Shown: positions 8,241 to 17,465, counted from the stretch's first letter. The stretch is 64,000 bases of DNA from Alcaligenaceae bacterium (GCA_013416405.1 JACCET010000003.1:1-64000); one strand, 5' to 3'. Program-made: numbers and translations. The notes: generated from the sequence alone by a model not told the origin.

Positions 8241-8873
8241 ATGGCGTCCACTGATCACCTTATCGACACCCTGGCAGACCAGGGCTGGGTTGTTTGCGAC
8301 CAGACTATTGATGCAACACTACGACACGATCTCTATACACAATCCGCCACGGCCTGGGCCAACGGAAAATTCCAACAGGCAGGCATAGGACGCGGCGCCA
8401 CTCACGTCCTGAACACCGCCCTTCGGGGCGACACCATTTGCTGGATAGACTCGGCACAAACATCCAAGGCCAGCAGCCACTTCTTGTCCTGGACCACCAC
8501 GCTGCAACAGGTGTTGAACCGCACACTCTACGCGGGGCTGAACAGTGCCGAGTTTCATTTTGCGCGCTACCCAGTCGGACAGGGCTACAAAAAACATCTT
8601 GACCAGCATAAAGACCAGCGTCACCGCAAAATATCGCTGGTCTTGTACTTGAATCCGGAATGGGCCAGCACTGACGGTGGCGAATTGTGCCTGTACGCAC
8701 CGCAGAACGAAAATCAGGAAATCCAGCGCATCTTGCCCCAGCCTGGCAGGCTGGTGCTGTTTCGCAGTGACCTGTTTCCCCACGAGGTACTGCCCTGCTC
8801 TCAGACACGCTGCAGCCTGACCGGCTGGTTTCGCACCGATGTGGCGCAATCAGACGCCTTGATACCAGTCTAG
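8241..8873 (+). CDS. 2OG-Fe(II) dioxygenase family protein
   Basis: The ~210-residue product carries the prolyl-4-hydroxylase-type double-stranded beta-helix. It has the iron-binding HxD (YKKHLDQHKD, near residue 118), a distal His (LFPHEVLPC) and an Arg for 2-oxoglutarate (TRCSLTGWFR). Proteins of this type hydroxylate proteins or small molecules with O2 and 2-oxoglutarate. The ATG at 8241 is preferred over the upstream in-frame TTG at 8229. The last 24 bp overlap the convergent racemase gene. The substrate is unknown. Confidence 0.8.
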   Translation: MASTDHLIDTLADQGWVVCDQTIDATLRHDLYTQSATAWANGKFQQAGIGRGATHVLNTALRGDTICWIDSAQTSKASSHFLSWTTTLQQVLNRTLYAGLNSAEFHFARYPVGQGYKKHLDQHKDQRHRKISLVLYLNPEWASTDGGELCLYAPQNENQEIQRILPQPGRLVLFRSDLFPHEVLPCSQTRCSLTGWFRTDVAQSDALIPV

Positions 8874-9572
8874 GGCGGCCAGGGCCAAGGCGTCTATGGA
8901 ATCAATCACGACAACACCCAATGCAGGACGCACTGGTGCCGGCAAAGCCAGTGGCAGTTCAGTGCAGCCCAGAACCACGGCATCGACGCCACGCTGGCAC
9001 AACAGCCGCACACACTGCGCGGCAGGCTCCTGGGCGACTTCAGCCTGATTGAGCTTCACCAGCCTGATCGCTTCGGCGCAATGGCGCAGCAAATCGTCAG
9101 GCTCGAGCAGCACGCACTCGTAGCCCCGCGCTTCAAGCTCGCGCTGATACAGGCCGGAGCTGAGGGTGGGGGCGGTGCCCAGCAAGCCTATGCGTCCGCG
9201 CATGATGCCATTGCGCTGCAGATCATCGATGACCGAGCGTACGATATGCAGCACGGTCAGCGAGGTACTGACTGCCAGTTTGTCATGCCACAGATGGGCG
9301 GTATTGCATGGGATGGCAATCGCGCCGGCACCTGCCCGCTCCATATGTCGGACACCATTAAGCATCCAGGGGAAAGGATCGGCGCCCGTACCCGCATGAC
9401 CAGCCGGCCTATCGGGTATGCGCGGATCGCTCCAGAGCATGGTTGGCACATGGTGCTGATCGCTGGCGGCATTGGTAAGCGCAGTAAGCCGAACCATAAA
9501 TACAGCACTGGCCATAGGCCCCATGCCGCCCAACACGCCAAGAAAACGACCGGCGAATTCAGTATCAGGCAT
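8850..9572 (-). CDS. Aspartate/glutamate racemase family protein
   Basis: This 240-residue cofactor-independent racemase has two catalytic cysteines, Cys89 (IPCNTAH) and Cys203 (LGCTELPLAL), and an N-terminal GVLGGMGPMAS motif typical of YgeA/aspartate-racemase proteins. It probably interconverts L- and D-acidic amino acids. It is the last gene of a minus-strand operon with a glutamate/aspartate-type ABC importer and a PLP-dependent lyase, 23 bp after the ATPase gene, which suggests it acts on an imported acidic amino acid or analogue. Confidence 0.85.
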   Translation of the reverse strand: MPDTEFAGRFLGVLGGMGPMASAVFMVRLTALTNAASDQHHVPTMLWSDPRIPDRPAGHAGTGADPFPWMLNGVRHMERAGAGAIAIPCNTAHLWHDKLAVSTSLTVLHIVRSVIDDLQRNGIMRGRIGLLGTAPTLSSGLYQRELEARGYECVLLEPDDLLRHCAEAIRLVKLNQAEVAQEPAAQCVRLLCQRGVDAVVLGCTELPLALPAPVRPALGVVVIDSIDALALAALDWYQGV

Positions 9573-9595
9573 CTAGTGTCCTGTTTGGCTCTGGT

Positions 9596-10330
9596 TCAGT
9601 GATGCAAAATCTTGGACAGGAACTGCTGTGCACGCTCGGAGCGGGCTTCCATATTGCCGAAGAACTCTTGATTGCTGCAGTCCTCGACGATTTTTCCGGC
9701 ATCCATGAATACGACACGATCAGCCACTTTGCGGGCAAATCCCATTTCGTGAGTAACCACCATCATGGTCATGCCTTCGCGGGCCAGGTCGACCATAACA
9801 TCCAGCACCTCGTTGACCATTTCCGGATCAAGCGCCGATGTGGGCTCGTCGAACAGCATGGCGATAGGATCCATGGCCAGCGCGCGCGCAATCGCCACGC
9901 GCTGCTGCTGCCCACCCGATAATTGGCCGGGGAATTTATCCTGGTGCGCGCGCAGGCCGACCCGATCGAGCAGCGTACCAGCACGCGCACGCGCCTCGGT
10001 CGCGCTACGCCCCAGGACCTTCACCTGTGCAAGCTCAAGGTTCTGGTTCACCGACAAATGAGGAAAAAGCTCGAAGCTTTGGAACACCATGCCTATGCGT
10101 GCGCGCAGCTTGGGCAGATTGGTGTCGGCGGCGCCTACCGACACACCGTCTACAAAAATTTCGCCCTGCTGAAAAGGTTCAAGCCCATTAACCGTCTTGA
10201 TCAGCGTGGACTTGCCCGACCCGGACGGGCCGCACACCACGACGACTTCGCCGCTGGCTACCTGCGTACTGCAATCGTCCAGCACTTGCGTGGTTCCGTA
10301 CCACTTGCTGATGTGCTTGATTTCTATCAT
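9596..10330 (-). CDS. gltL: Amino-acid ABC transporter ATP-binding protein (GltL-like)
   Basis: This 244-residue polar amino-acid transporter ATPase has Walker A GPSGSGKS near residue 36, signature LSGGQQQRVAIARAL, and Walker B MLFDEPTSALD followed by the switch histidine in VVTHEMGF. It energises the importer formed with the two downstream-numbered permeases and the binding protein. The gene lies 26 bp after gltK and 23 bp before the racemase. The gltL name reflects the family; substrate identity is inferred. Confidence 0.88.
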   Translation of the reverse strand: MIEIKHISKWYGTTQVLDDCSTQVASGEVVVVCGPSGSGKSTLIKTVNGLEPFQQGEIFVDGVSVGAADTNLPKLRARIGMVFQSFELFPHLSVNQNLELAQVKVLGRSATEARARAGTLLDRVGLRAHQDKFPGQLSGGQQQRVAIARALAMDPIAMLFDEPTSALDPEMVNEVLDVMVDLAREGMTMMVVTHEMGFARKVADRVVFMDAGKIVEDCSNQEFFGNMEARSERAQQFLSKILHH

Positions 10331-10356
10331 TCAGTCTCCCGATGCCTCATGGCTAC

Positions 10357-11046
10357 TTATCGAACTATGCTGGTGCGCTGACGCAAATAGCGCACCAGCA
10401 AGGAAGCAGCATAGCTCATGATGAAATAGACCAGAGCCACAAATATATACATTTCAATCAGGCGGCCATCACGCTGCGCCACCTTGACCGCCGCACCAAG
10501 AAAATCAGTCAGGGACAACACATACACCAGGGACGTATCCTGAAAAAGGACTATGGTTTGCGTCAGCAAGATGGGTGTCATGTTGCGAAAGGCCTGCGGC
10601 AACACAATCTTGCCCATGACCTGCCAGTAGGTCAGTCCCAGTGCATAACCTGCAGCAAGCTGGCCGCGCGGCACCGATTGAATGCCCGCACGCATGATTT
10701 CACAAAAATAAGCGGCCTCGAATAAGGTGAACGTGACCAAGGCCGAGGTAAAGCCACCTACTGCCACTGGCCGGGAGGATCCGGTCAGCCAGGCGCCAAT
10801 ATAGGGCACCAGAAAATAAAACCAGAAAATGACCAGTATCAGCGGCAAGGCGCGCAGCAGATTCACATAGGTTCCTGCTACCCAGGCCAGGGGCTTGATG
10901 CCAGATAAGCGGCACATGGCCAGCAAGGTACCCAGAATCAGGCCGCCCAGCGCCGACATAAATGTTAGCTTGAGCGTAAACACCATGCCATCACGGAATA
11001 GATAAACCCATGAGCGCTGGATGACGTCAAAATCGAATTCGCTCAT
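10357..11046 (-). CDS. gltK: Amino-acid ABC transporter permease (GltK-like)
   Basis: This 229-residue inner-membrane permease of the HisMQ family has about five hydrophobic spans and the EAA-type cytoplasmic loop (EIMRAGIQSVPRGQLAAGYALGL). Its start codon overlaps the stop of the preceding permease gene by 4 bp (ATGA), indicating translational coupling. It forms the heterodimeric channel with the GltJ-like permease. Confidence 0.88.
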   Translation of the reverse strand: MSEFDFDVIQRSWVYLFRDGMVFTLKLTFMSALGGLILGTLLAMCRLSGIKPLAWVAGTYVNLLRALPLILVIFWFYFLVPYIGAWLTGSSRPVAVGGFTSALVTFTLFEAAYFCEIMRAGIQSVPRGQLAAGYALGLTYWQVMGKIVLPQAFRNMTPILLTQTIVLFQDTSLVYVLSLTDFLGAAVKVAQRDGRLIEMYIFVALVYFIMSYAASLLVRYLRQRTSIVR

Positions 11047-11798
11047 GACGCACCTTTCTGGGCCGTTACCGGGCCGATGAAACCCGGCACAGCCAGGCGT
11101 CGCTCAAGCAGCCGCATGCCGCTTACAACGATCAGGTTCAGGATCAGATAGAACAGGGTGGCCAATGCGAACGTTTCAAAGACTTGAAAGCTGAACTCCT
11201 GCATGGACCGCGATGCGCCGACCAGCTCGAACAAGCCTATGGTGAAGGCCACCGAAGTGTTTTTAATAAGATTAAGCAGTTCAGACGTAAGCGGCGGCAA
11301 AATAATGCGAAATGCACTGGGCAAGAGCACGTAGCGGTACACCTGGGCCGATTCCAGTCCCAAGGCGGTGGCGGCCATGCGCTGCCCGGCCGGCAGCGAC
11401 TCTATGCCGGCCCTGACCTGCTCGGCCACCCGCGACGAGGTATAAAACCCCAGGCACAGCACCGCAGGAAGGAATATGCCCCACGGCGGTGCGATCTGCT
11501 TGATGGCGTCGCCCAGGCTGTGCGGCACGACTTCTGGCATGACGAAATACCACAGGAACATCTGCACCAGCAGGGGCACGTTGCGAAACAGCTCTACGTA
11601 GGCTGTGCCCAGGCGTCTGGCCCAGGGCATGCTGGTTGTGCGCAGCACACCAACCAGGGTGCCCATGCTAAGGGCAAGCACCCAGGCCAGCGTGGCCGTT
11701 CCTATCGTCCAGGCCAGGCCCTGAAGCAGTGTCTGTAAATAGGTGACACCGCCCGGGGCCTCATCGAAAAAAACCAGCCAGTTCCAGTTGTAATTCAT
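11043..11798 (-). CDS. gltJ: Amino-acid ABC transporter permease (GltJ-like)
   Basis: This 251-residue permease has hydrophobic spans throughout and the EAA loop RVAEQVRAGIESLPAGQRMAATALGL. The N-terminal MNYNWNW...TYLQTLLQGLAWTI resembles GltJ of glutamate/aspartate importers. It begins 13 bp after the binding-protein gene and overlaps gltK by 4 bp. Confidence 0.88.
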   Translation of the reverse strand: MNYNWNWLVFFDEAPGGVTYLQTLLQGLAWTIGTATLAWVLALSMGTLVGVLRTTSMPWARRLGTAYVELFRNVPLLVQMFLWYFVMPEVVPHSLGDAIKQIAPPWGIFLPAVLCLGFYTSSRVAEQVRAGIESLPAGQRMAATALGLESAQVYRYVLLPSAFRIILPPLTSELLNLIKNTSVAFTIGLFELVGASRSMQEFSFQVFETFALATLFYLILNLIVVSGMRLLERRLAVPGFIGPVTAQKGAS

Positions 11799-11811
11799 AC
11801 TGGTTTACTGC

Positions 11812-12711
11812 TTATTTATATATTTCCGGATCGGGCGAATCGCTAGGATTGGCTATCGCTTTCTTGAGCTGTTCGCTCATGGGCCAATTCAAATTCACGT
11901 TTTTTGGAGGGACAGGCGATTCGAACCATTTCTTGTAGAGCTCGGCCAGGGAACCGTCTTTCATCATGCCGATAATGGTGTCGTCAACCACCTTCTTGAA
12001 CTCAGGATCATCCTTGGGCTCCATGATGGCATAAGGCTCAACGGTGTAGGCGTCTTTGCTGATCATCCACTCGCTCGGATCGCGCGACGTGGCCACCAAC
12101 CCGGCCAGCAAGATATCATCCATGAAAAAGGCGGCCGCACGTCCGTTGTTAACCGTAAGCAAGGCCTCGGCGTGATCCTTGGCGGGAATGATGTTCATGC
12201 CCAGTTTCTGCTGGTCGTTGGCACCGGTGGCCCAGCGTATATTGCTGGTACCCGCCGTCGACACCACGGTTTTGCCTTTCAGGTCGTCAAGGTTATTGAT
12301 GTTTGACGACTTCTTGGCCACGAACCGGGTGGCGGTCACGAAGGTGGTGGGCGCAAAGGTAACCTGAGCTTGCCGCGCTTCAGTGTTGGTGGATGAACCA
12401 CAATTCAGATCGACTGTTCCGTTGGCCAGCAGCGGGATACGAGTCGAGGACGTAACCGGCACAACCTTCACATTGATTTTGTCCATGCCCAGCTTTTCTT
12501 TTACGGCTTCGACAATTTTTTTGCAGATATCCATGGAATAACCTATGGGCTGCTGTTTGTCATCAAGGTAGGAAAAGGGGATGGAAGAATCACGGTGGCC
12601 CAGGGCAATTTCACCACTGGATTTGATTTTTTCAAGCCGGCCGTCGGCATAAACCGGGGCTGTTGCAGCAACCGCCAAGGCGGTAAACAGGGTAATGGTT
12701 GTTTTTTTCAT
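11812..12711 (-). CDS. gltI: Amino-acid ABC transporter substrate-binding protein (GltI-like)
   Basis: This 299-residue periplasmic binding protein has an N-terminal signal peptide (MKKTTITLFTALAVAATAPVYA, cleavage after the AxA-like site). It carries family-3 motifs: GEIALGHRDSSIPFSY, GYSMDICKKIVEAVK, and LNCGSSTNTEARQAQVTF, typical of GltI/DEBP. It delivers an acidic amino acid or close analogue to the permeases. The ATG follows a GGAG-like site in a 32-bp spacer after the PLP-enzyme gene. Confidence 0.88.
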   Translation of the reverse strand: MKKTTITLFTALAVAATAPVYADGRLEKIKSSGEIALGHRDSSIPFSYLDDKQQPIGYSMDICKKIVEAVKEKLGMDKINVKVVPVTSSTRIPLLANGTVDLNCGSSTNTEARQAQVTFAPTTFVTATRFVAKKSSNINNLDDLKGKTVVSTAGTSNIRWATGANDQQKLGMNIIPAKDHAEALLTVNNGRAAAFFMDDILLAGLVATSRDPSEWMISKDAYTVEPYAIMEPKDDPEFKKVVDDTIIGMMKDGSLAELYKKWFESPVPPKNVNLNWPMSEQLKKAIANPSDSPDPEIYK

Positions 12712-12743
12712 CGTTTTGTCTCCTGGGGTGGATTTGAGTTTTT

Positions 12744-13742
12744 CTAGAAAAGCTGACGGTATCCGTACAGGCCAACCGCGCCGCCAGTATGTACAAACAC
12801 CACGTTTTCATCCTTCTTGAAATGTCCTGAGCGGATCAGGGCAATCAAGCCGGCCATGCCTTTGCCCGAATAAACCGGATCAAGCAGTATGGCTTCCTGT
12901 TCCGCCGTCAGGCGCAAGGCTTCGATCATGCTATCGGTAGGTAAACCATAGCCGTCACCAACATAATCCGAGTTGGCCACCACATCGGCACGCTCGACCG
13001 AAGACGCCGGCAAGCCCATGTAATCTACCGTAGCTTGCACCAACTTCCAAACGTTTTCTTCTTGTTTTTCTTTGGGCGCTCGCACGCTGACGCCATATAC
13101 CGGTATGCCACTATTGCTGGCGCGTAAACCCACCACCAGCCCCGCCTGAGTACCGGTACTGCCGGTGGCATGCACAACATGGTCTATGCGCAAGCCAGTC
13201 TCAAAAGACTGATTCAACAATTCTTGCGCACAACCCACATAGCCCAGGGCACCCACGGGATTGGAACCGCCCCCAGGGATGACATAAGGCTTGCGCCCGG
13301 CGCTGCGCAATTCGGCGGCCAGTTTTTCCATTTCCTGCTGCATATCGGTACCTGCCGGATAACGTCCGACAATTTCTCCACCCAGCAGGCGATCAAGCAG
13401 CACATTGCCTGACTGCTCGTACTCTTCGGACGCGTCGGTCACGCGCTGCTCAAGCAGTATCTTGCATTGCAGGCCGACCTTGGCCGCCGCGGCCACCGTT
13501 TGCCGTGCGTGATTGGACTGCACGGCGCCTTGCGTAATCAGGGTGTCGGCCCCCTGCTCCAGCGCCTGCGCCACCAGGAACTCCAGTTTGCGTGTTTTAT
13601 TGCCGCCCGTGGCCAAGCCGGTGCAATCATCACGCTTGATATACAAATTCGGTCCCCCCAGATGCCGGGTGAGGTTAGGCATGAATTCCAACGGCGTTGG
13701 AAAGTGTCCGAGTCGAATTCGGGGATAAGCGGCAAGATGCAT
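12744..13742 (-). CDS. PLP-dependent D-cysteine desulfhydrase / L-cysteate sulfo-lyase family
   Basis: This 332-residue fold-type II PLP enzyme has Lys49 in the [11 protein letters not shown] motif, followed by [19 protein letters not shown]. It fits the ACC deaminase/D-cysteine desulfhydrase (DcyD) family, which also contains L-cysteate sulfo-lyase CuyA. It therefore releases sulfide from D-cysteine, or sulfite from cysteate, or deaminates a related substrate, with pyruvate as product. It leads an operon with a GltIJKL-type importer and an Asp/Glu racemase, and diverges from a LysR gene. Cysteate, a sulfonate analogue of aspartate, would explain both partners, but sequence alone cannot decide. 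Confidence 0.8.
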   Translation of the reverse strand: MHLAAYPRIRLGHFPTPLEFMPNLTRHLGGPNLYIKRDDCTGLATGGNKTRKLEFLVAQALEQGADTLITQGAVQSNHARQTVAAAAKVGLQCKILLEQRVTDASEEYEQSGNVLLDRLLGGEIVGRYPAGTDMQQEMEKLAAELRSAGRKPYVIPGGGSNPVGALGYVGCAQELLNQSFETGLRIDHVVHATGSTGTQAGLVVGLRASNSGIPVYGVSVRAPKEKQEENVWKLVQATVDYMGLPASSVERADVVANSDYVGDGYGLPTDSMIEALRLTAEQEAILLDPVYSGKGMAGLIALIRSGHFKKDENVVFVHTGGAVGLYGYRQLF

Positions 13743-13812
13743 TGCACGGGCTCCAAAATAATCCTGTTAACTCTGGATCGTACTGATAGCTTTACGGTTT
13801 GCCCAATACTAT

Positions 13813-13842
13813 ATTCTTAGAATCTTATGCAATTTTTGCATA
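13813..13842. promoter_or_regulatory. LysR-type operator palindromes in the divergent promoter
   Basis: Two palindromes lie between the divergent PLP-enzyme and lysR genes. TATGCAATTTTTGCATA at 13826-13842 has perfect 7-bp arms and fits the T-N11-A form of LysR boxes. ATTCTTAGAAT at 13813-13823 has 5-bp arms. Tandem sites of this kind are usual recognition and activation sites of LysR regulators. Confidence 0.55.
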
Positions 13843-13859
13843 GCCAACCGGGAGTTTGC

Positions 13860-14783
13860 ATGAAACTGGCCTGGATAGAGGATTTACTGACTTTGGTTGA
13901 CGCGGGCACGTTCTCGCGCGCGGCCATCTTGCGCAACATTACGCAGCCTGCCTTCTCACGCCGTATACAGCTGCTTGAAGCCTGGTTGGGCGTAGAGCTG
14001 ATAGACCGCCGCAGCCAGCCCCTGCGCCTGTCAGCCATAGCCGAGCGCCATATTCCCGAGTTTCGTGCGTTGCTGCATGAGCTGCACCAAATGCGGGCCC
14101 GCATGCAAACCGAGAACCACGGTATGGCACGCATCGAGCTGGTTACCCAGCATTCACTGACCATAACCCAGCTACCCGCCTTGCTGCAGCTCATTGCACA
14201 AAATCCCGACGCACAACTGGAATTCAATGTGCGCTCCGAGAACCGGGACGAGTGCGTAACCCTATTCATGCGCAAGCAGGCCGATCTGCTGTTGTGCATG
14301 GAAGAGCACAATGACCTCTTGCTGAACCTGATGCCCGAGGCGGGCCGCCTGTGCCTGGGTACCGAAACACTGGTTCCGGTCAGTGCGCTAAGCAATGAAC
14401 ACACCCCCATGCACCGCCCGGATCCGAGCGTAACCCTGAAGCTGCTGGCCTATCCGGCCGACAGCTTTCTGGGCCGCATCATGCACAAACACAGCGTGGG
14501 CGCCCTGCTTAGGCGCCAGCACGTGGAAATCGTCCACGAGTCAGTCTTCCTGGCTGGCATCAAGGAAATGGTCATGGCGGGGCTGGGTATGGCCTGGCTG
14601 CCCGAACGCCTGGTGCAGCGCGAACTCGAATCTGGCAGTCTTATCGTGATAAAGGATGATGCGCTGAAAACGGTGACACTGGATCTGGGTTTATACCGCA
14701 GCGCCTGTCCTACCCACCCGGCAATCATAGACCGGCTATGGCATTTGCTGAAGGAAAAAACCGATGGTAAGCCGCCCCTATAA
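13860..14783 (+). CDS. LysR-family transcriptional regulator
   Basis: This ~307-residue protein has an N-terminal winged helix-turn-helix (DLLTLVDAGTFSRAAILRNITQPAFSRRIQLLEAWLGVELIDR) and a C-terminal periplasmic-binding-like co-inducer domain. The ATG at 13860 follows GGGAG with 6 nt spacing and is preferred to the in-frame ATG at 13827, which lies inside the candidate operator. It is divergent from the PLP-enzyme/transporter/racemase operon and is its probable regulator. The inducer is presumably the imported amino acid. Confidence 0.88.
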   Translation: MKLAWIEDLLTLVDAGTFSRAAILRNITQPAFSRRIQLLEAWLGVELIDRRSQPLRLSAIAERHIPEFRALLHELHQMRARMQTENHGMARIELVTQHSLTITQLPALLQLIAQNPDAQLEFNVRSENRDECVTLFMRKQADLLLCMEEHNDLLLNLMPEAGRLCLGTETLVPVSALSNEHTPMHRPDPSVTLKLLAYPADSFLGRIMHKHSVGALLRRQHVEIVHESVFLAGIKEMVMAGLGMAWLPERLVQRELESGSLIVIKDDALKTVTLDLGLYRSACPTHPAIIDRLWHLLKEKTDGKPPL

Positions 14784-14925
14784 AAGCAGACTCTGGTCTA
14801 ATAGAGGCCTGCGGTGCAAACACAACTGGCCTATACATTGAACTCCCCGCCGCCTGGTTGCTGAACAAACCAGCGCGCTGGATTCATTGATGCAATAGCA
14901 ATTCAATATAGATTCCATAATAAAA

Positions 14926-16548
14926 ATGAGCACTTCTCCCTTAGCTCCTTTACAGCACGCCAACTTTCGCGCTCTCTGGATAGCCACCCTGGCATCCAAC
15001 CTGGGTGGCCTGGTGCAGATAGTAGGCGCAGGCTGGATGATGACCAGCATTTCAACATCGAACGACATGGTTGCCCTGGTTCAGGCATCCACCACCCTGC
15101 CCATCATGGTTTTCTCGCTGGCGGCGGGCGCACTGGCCGACAACTTCAACCGCCGCAACATCATGCTGGTGGCGCAAATGCTGATGATGGTGGTGTCAGC
15201 CGCACTGGCCATTTTTGCCTTCGCCGGACTGATTACACCCTGGTTGCTGCTGTGCTTTACCTTTCTTATCGGCTGCGGAACCGCCTTGCACAACCCATCG
15301 TGGCAAGCGTCCATGGGCGACCTGGTCCCACGTGAAGAGCTGTCTGGCGCCGTCACATTGAACAGCATGAGCTATAACCTCATGCGCAGCATCGGGCCGG
15401 CGGTAGGCGGCTTGATTGTCGCAGTGGCGGGCGCCGCCTTTGCCTTCGCCGTGAACGCCGTCAGCTATTTTGCACTCATCAGGGCACTGAAGCATTGGAA
15501 GCCGGTACACATCCCCAACAAGCTGCCGCGCGAGGCCTTCGGCAGCGCGATGTCGGTCGGGCTACGTTATATCGCCATGTCGCCCAATTTGCTCAAGGTC
15601 ATGTTCCGCAGCTTTCTCTTTGGGCTGACCGCGGTATCCGTGCTGGCCTTGCTGCCGCTGGTCACCCGTGACCTGATAACGGGAGGCGCCTTTTCCTACG
15701 GTATTATCCTGGGCTGCTTTGGCGCGGGCGCCATAGGCGGCGCCTTGCTGAACGCGCGCGTACGCGATCGCTGGGCCAACGAGACCATAGTCCGCGCCAC
15801 CTTCCTGGTTTTCGCTCTAAGCGTTATTGCGCTCGCATCCAGCCGTCAGCTGTGGATCAGTTGCCTGGCGGTGATTCCCGCCGGCGCCTGCTGGGTCATG
15901 ACGCTGTCGCTGTTCAACGTAACCGTGCAGCTGTCCACCCCGCGCTGGGTGGTCGGTCGCGCGCTGGCCCTGTATCAAACCGCCACCTTTGGCGGCATGA
16001 CGGCGGGTAGCGCGATCTGGGGTGTAGTGGCCGAAGCCCACGGAACAGACAGCGCGCTGATCGTGGCCGGCGTAGTCATGGTAGGGGGCGCTGCCGTGGG
16101 CCTACGCTATGTCTTGCCCGAATTCAGCAAACTCAGCCTGGACCCGCTGGATAGATTCAACGAGCCCGACCTGCGACTGGATTTGCGGCCACGTAGCGGG
16201 CCCATCATGATCATGGTGGATTATGAAATTGCCCAGCAAGACGTGAATGTTTTCCTGGCGTTGATGTCTCAGCGCAGGCGCATACGGCTACGGGACGGCG
16301 CACGTCAGTGGTCGCTGCTGCGCGACCTGGAAAATCCGCGCATCTGGTCGGAAAGCTATCACGTGCCGACCTGGGTGGAGTATGTGCGCCATCATCAGCG
16401 GCGCACCCAGGCCGACGGTGAGATCTTCGACCAGTTGCTGGCGCTACACCGTGGCGAAGGGCCGCCCCACGTACACCGCATGATAGAACGCCAGACCGTA
16501 CCGGTGCGCGACGACACTCCGTTAAAGACGCATACGGATATTCCTTAG
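14926..16548 (+). CDS. MFS transporter with C-terminal soluble domain (MFS_3 type)
   Basis: This 540-residue protein has about 12 transmembrane segments in residues 10-400, with the DNFNRRNIMLVAQ loop typical of enterobactin-exporter-like (EntS/MFS_3) carriers. A soluble ~110-residue C-terminal extension begins near 425 (GPIMIMVDYEIAQQDVNVFL...) and resembles a small ferredoxin-like antibiotic-biosynthesis-monooxygenase fold. It probably exports a small molecule. The solute-binding-like gene starts 48 bp downstream on the same strand. Confidence 0.8.
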   Translation: MSTSPLAPLQHANFRALWIATLASNLGGLVQIVGAGWMMTSISTSNDMVALVQASTTLPIMVFSLAAGALADNFNRRNIMLVAQMLMMVVSAALAIFAFAGLITPWLLLCFTFLIGCGTALHNPSWQASMGDLVPREELSGAVTLNSMSYNLMRSIGPAVGGLIVAVAGAAFAFAVNAVSYFALIRALKHWKPVHIPNKLPREAFGSAMSVGLRYIAMSPNLLKVMFRSFLFGLTAVSVLALLPLVTRDLITGGAFSYGIILGCFGAGAIGGALLNARVRDRWANETIVRATFLVFALSVIALASSRQLWISCLAVIPAGACWVMTLSLFNVTVQLSTPRWVVGRALALYQTATFGGMTAGSAIWGVVAEAHGTDSALIVAGVVMVGGAAVGLRYVLPEFSKLSLDPLDRFNEPDLRLDLRPRSGPIMIMVDYEIAQQDVNVFLALMSQRRRIRLRDGARQWSLLRDLENPRIWSESYHVPTWVEYVRHHQRRTQADGEIFDQLLALHRGEGPPHVHRMIERQTVPVRDDTPLKTHTDIP

Positions 16549-16596
16549 CTAGTTGAAATACAGCGGGAAGTCGAATTGTTGAACCACGGAGGAGTT

Positions 16597-17364
16597 ATGC
16601 CAAAAATTCTGCATAATGCACTTGCAACCCATCTACTACAGACATTGGCCCCCACGGGCGTACTGCGCGCCTCTATCAATCTGGGTAACCCCATTCTTGC
16701 CAACCAGGATCCCAACACCGGCGAACCATACGGTGTCTCGGTCGATCTTGCGCGCAAATTCGCGGCACGGCTAAACGTCGAGCTAGCGCTGGTAGTACTG
16801 GATTCAGCTGGTAAATCCGTACAGACCGTCACGCAGGAAGAGGCGGACATCGGCTTTTTTGCCATAGATCCCGTACGAGGCGCCGGCATCACATTCACGG
16901 CACCCTACGTGCTCATTGAAGGCGCGTATCTGGTCGCCGAAAATGCCACATTACACAACAACGACCAAGTAGACCGCCCGGGCACCCGCGTCGTGGTCGG
17001 CAAGGGCAGCGCCTACGACCTTTTCCTTACACGCGAACTGAAACATGCCGAGATTTTCCGTGCGCCCACGTCACCGACCGTGGTCGATACCTATCTGGAA
17101 CACAGCATGGAAGTGGCCGCCGGTGTAAAACAGCAGCTGGCGGCAGATGCCGAACGACTGGGTGGCCTACGACTGCTACCCGGCAGATTCATGGTGATCC
17201 AGCAGGCTATGGGATTGCCTAAATCCCGTGGCAACGCCGCAGCGCAATATCTTGCAGCGTTTTTGGAAGAAATGAAGGCCTCAGGGTTTGTTACGGAAGC
17301 GCTTGAACGCCATGGAATCCAAGGCGCATCGGTAGCACCACCAGAGGCATCTGCAGTGCCATAG
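16597..17364 (+). CDS. Family-3 solute-binding-like protein without signal peptide
   Basis: The ~255-residue product matches the polar amino-acid binding-protein fold (GVLRASINLGNPILANQ...GEPYGVSVDLARKFAARL...DIGFFAIDP). The N-terminus (MPKILHNALATHLLQTL) has no hydrophobic signal sequence. The ATG at 16597 has a strong GGAGGAG site 3-4 nt upstream, so the missing signal is not a mis-called start. It is probably a cytoplasmic ligand-binding or enzyme-like member. No permease is adjacent. Confidence 0.75.
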   Translation: MPKILHNALATHLLQTLAPTGVLRASINLGNPILANQDPNTGEPYGVSVDLARKFAARLNVELALVVLDSAGKSVQTVTQEEADIGFFAIDPVRGAGITFTAPYVLIEGAYLVAENATLHNNDQVDRPGTRVVVGKGSAYDLFLTRELKHAEIFRAPTSPTVVDTYLEHSMEVAAGVKQQLAADAERLGGLRLLPGRFMVIQQAMGLPKSRGNAAAQYLAAFLEEMKASGFVTEALERHGIQGASVAPPEASAVP

Positions 17365-17465
17365 TTCAACTGCTGGCCCCGAAGAGCGTGTTAAGTACAG
17401 AATACTGTACAGGATAGACGCTAAAAAGGTTACGCATTACGCTGCCAGAATCGCCAGGGCGCGGC

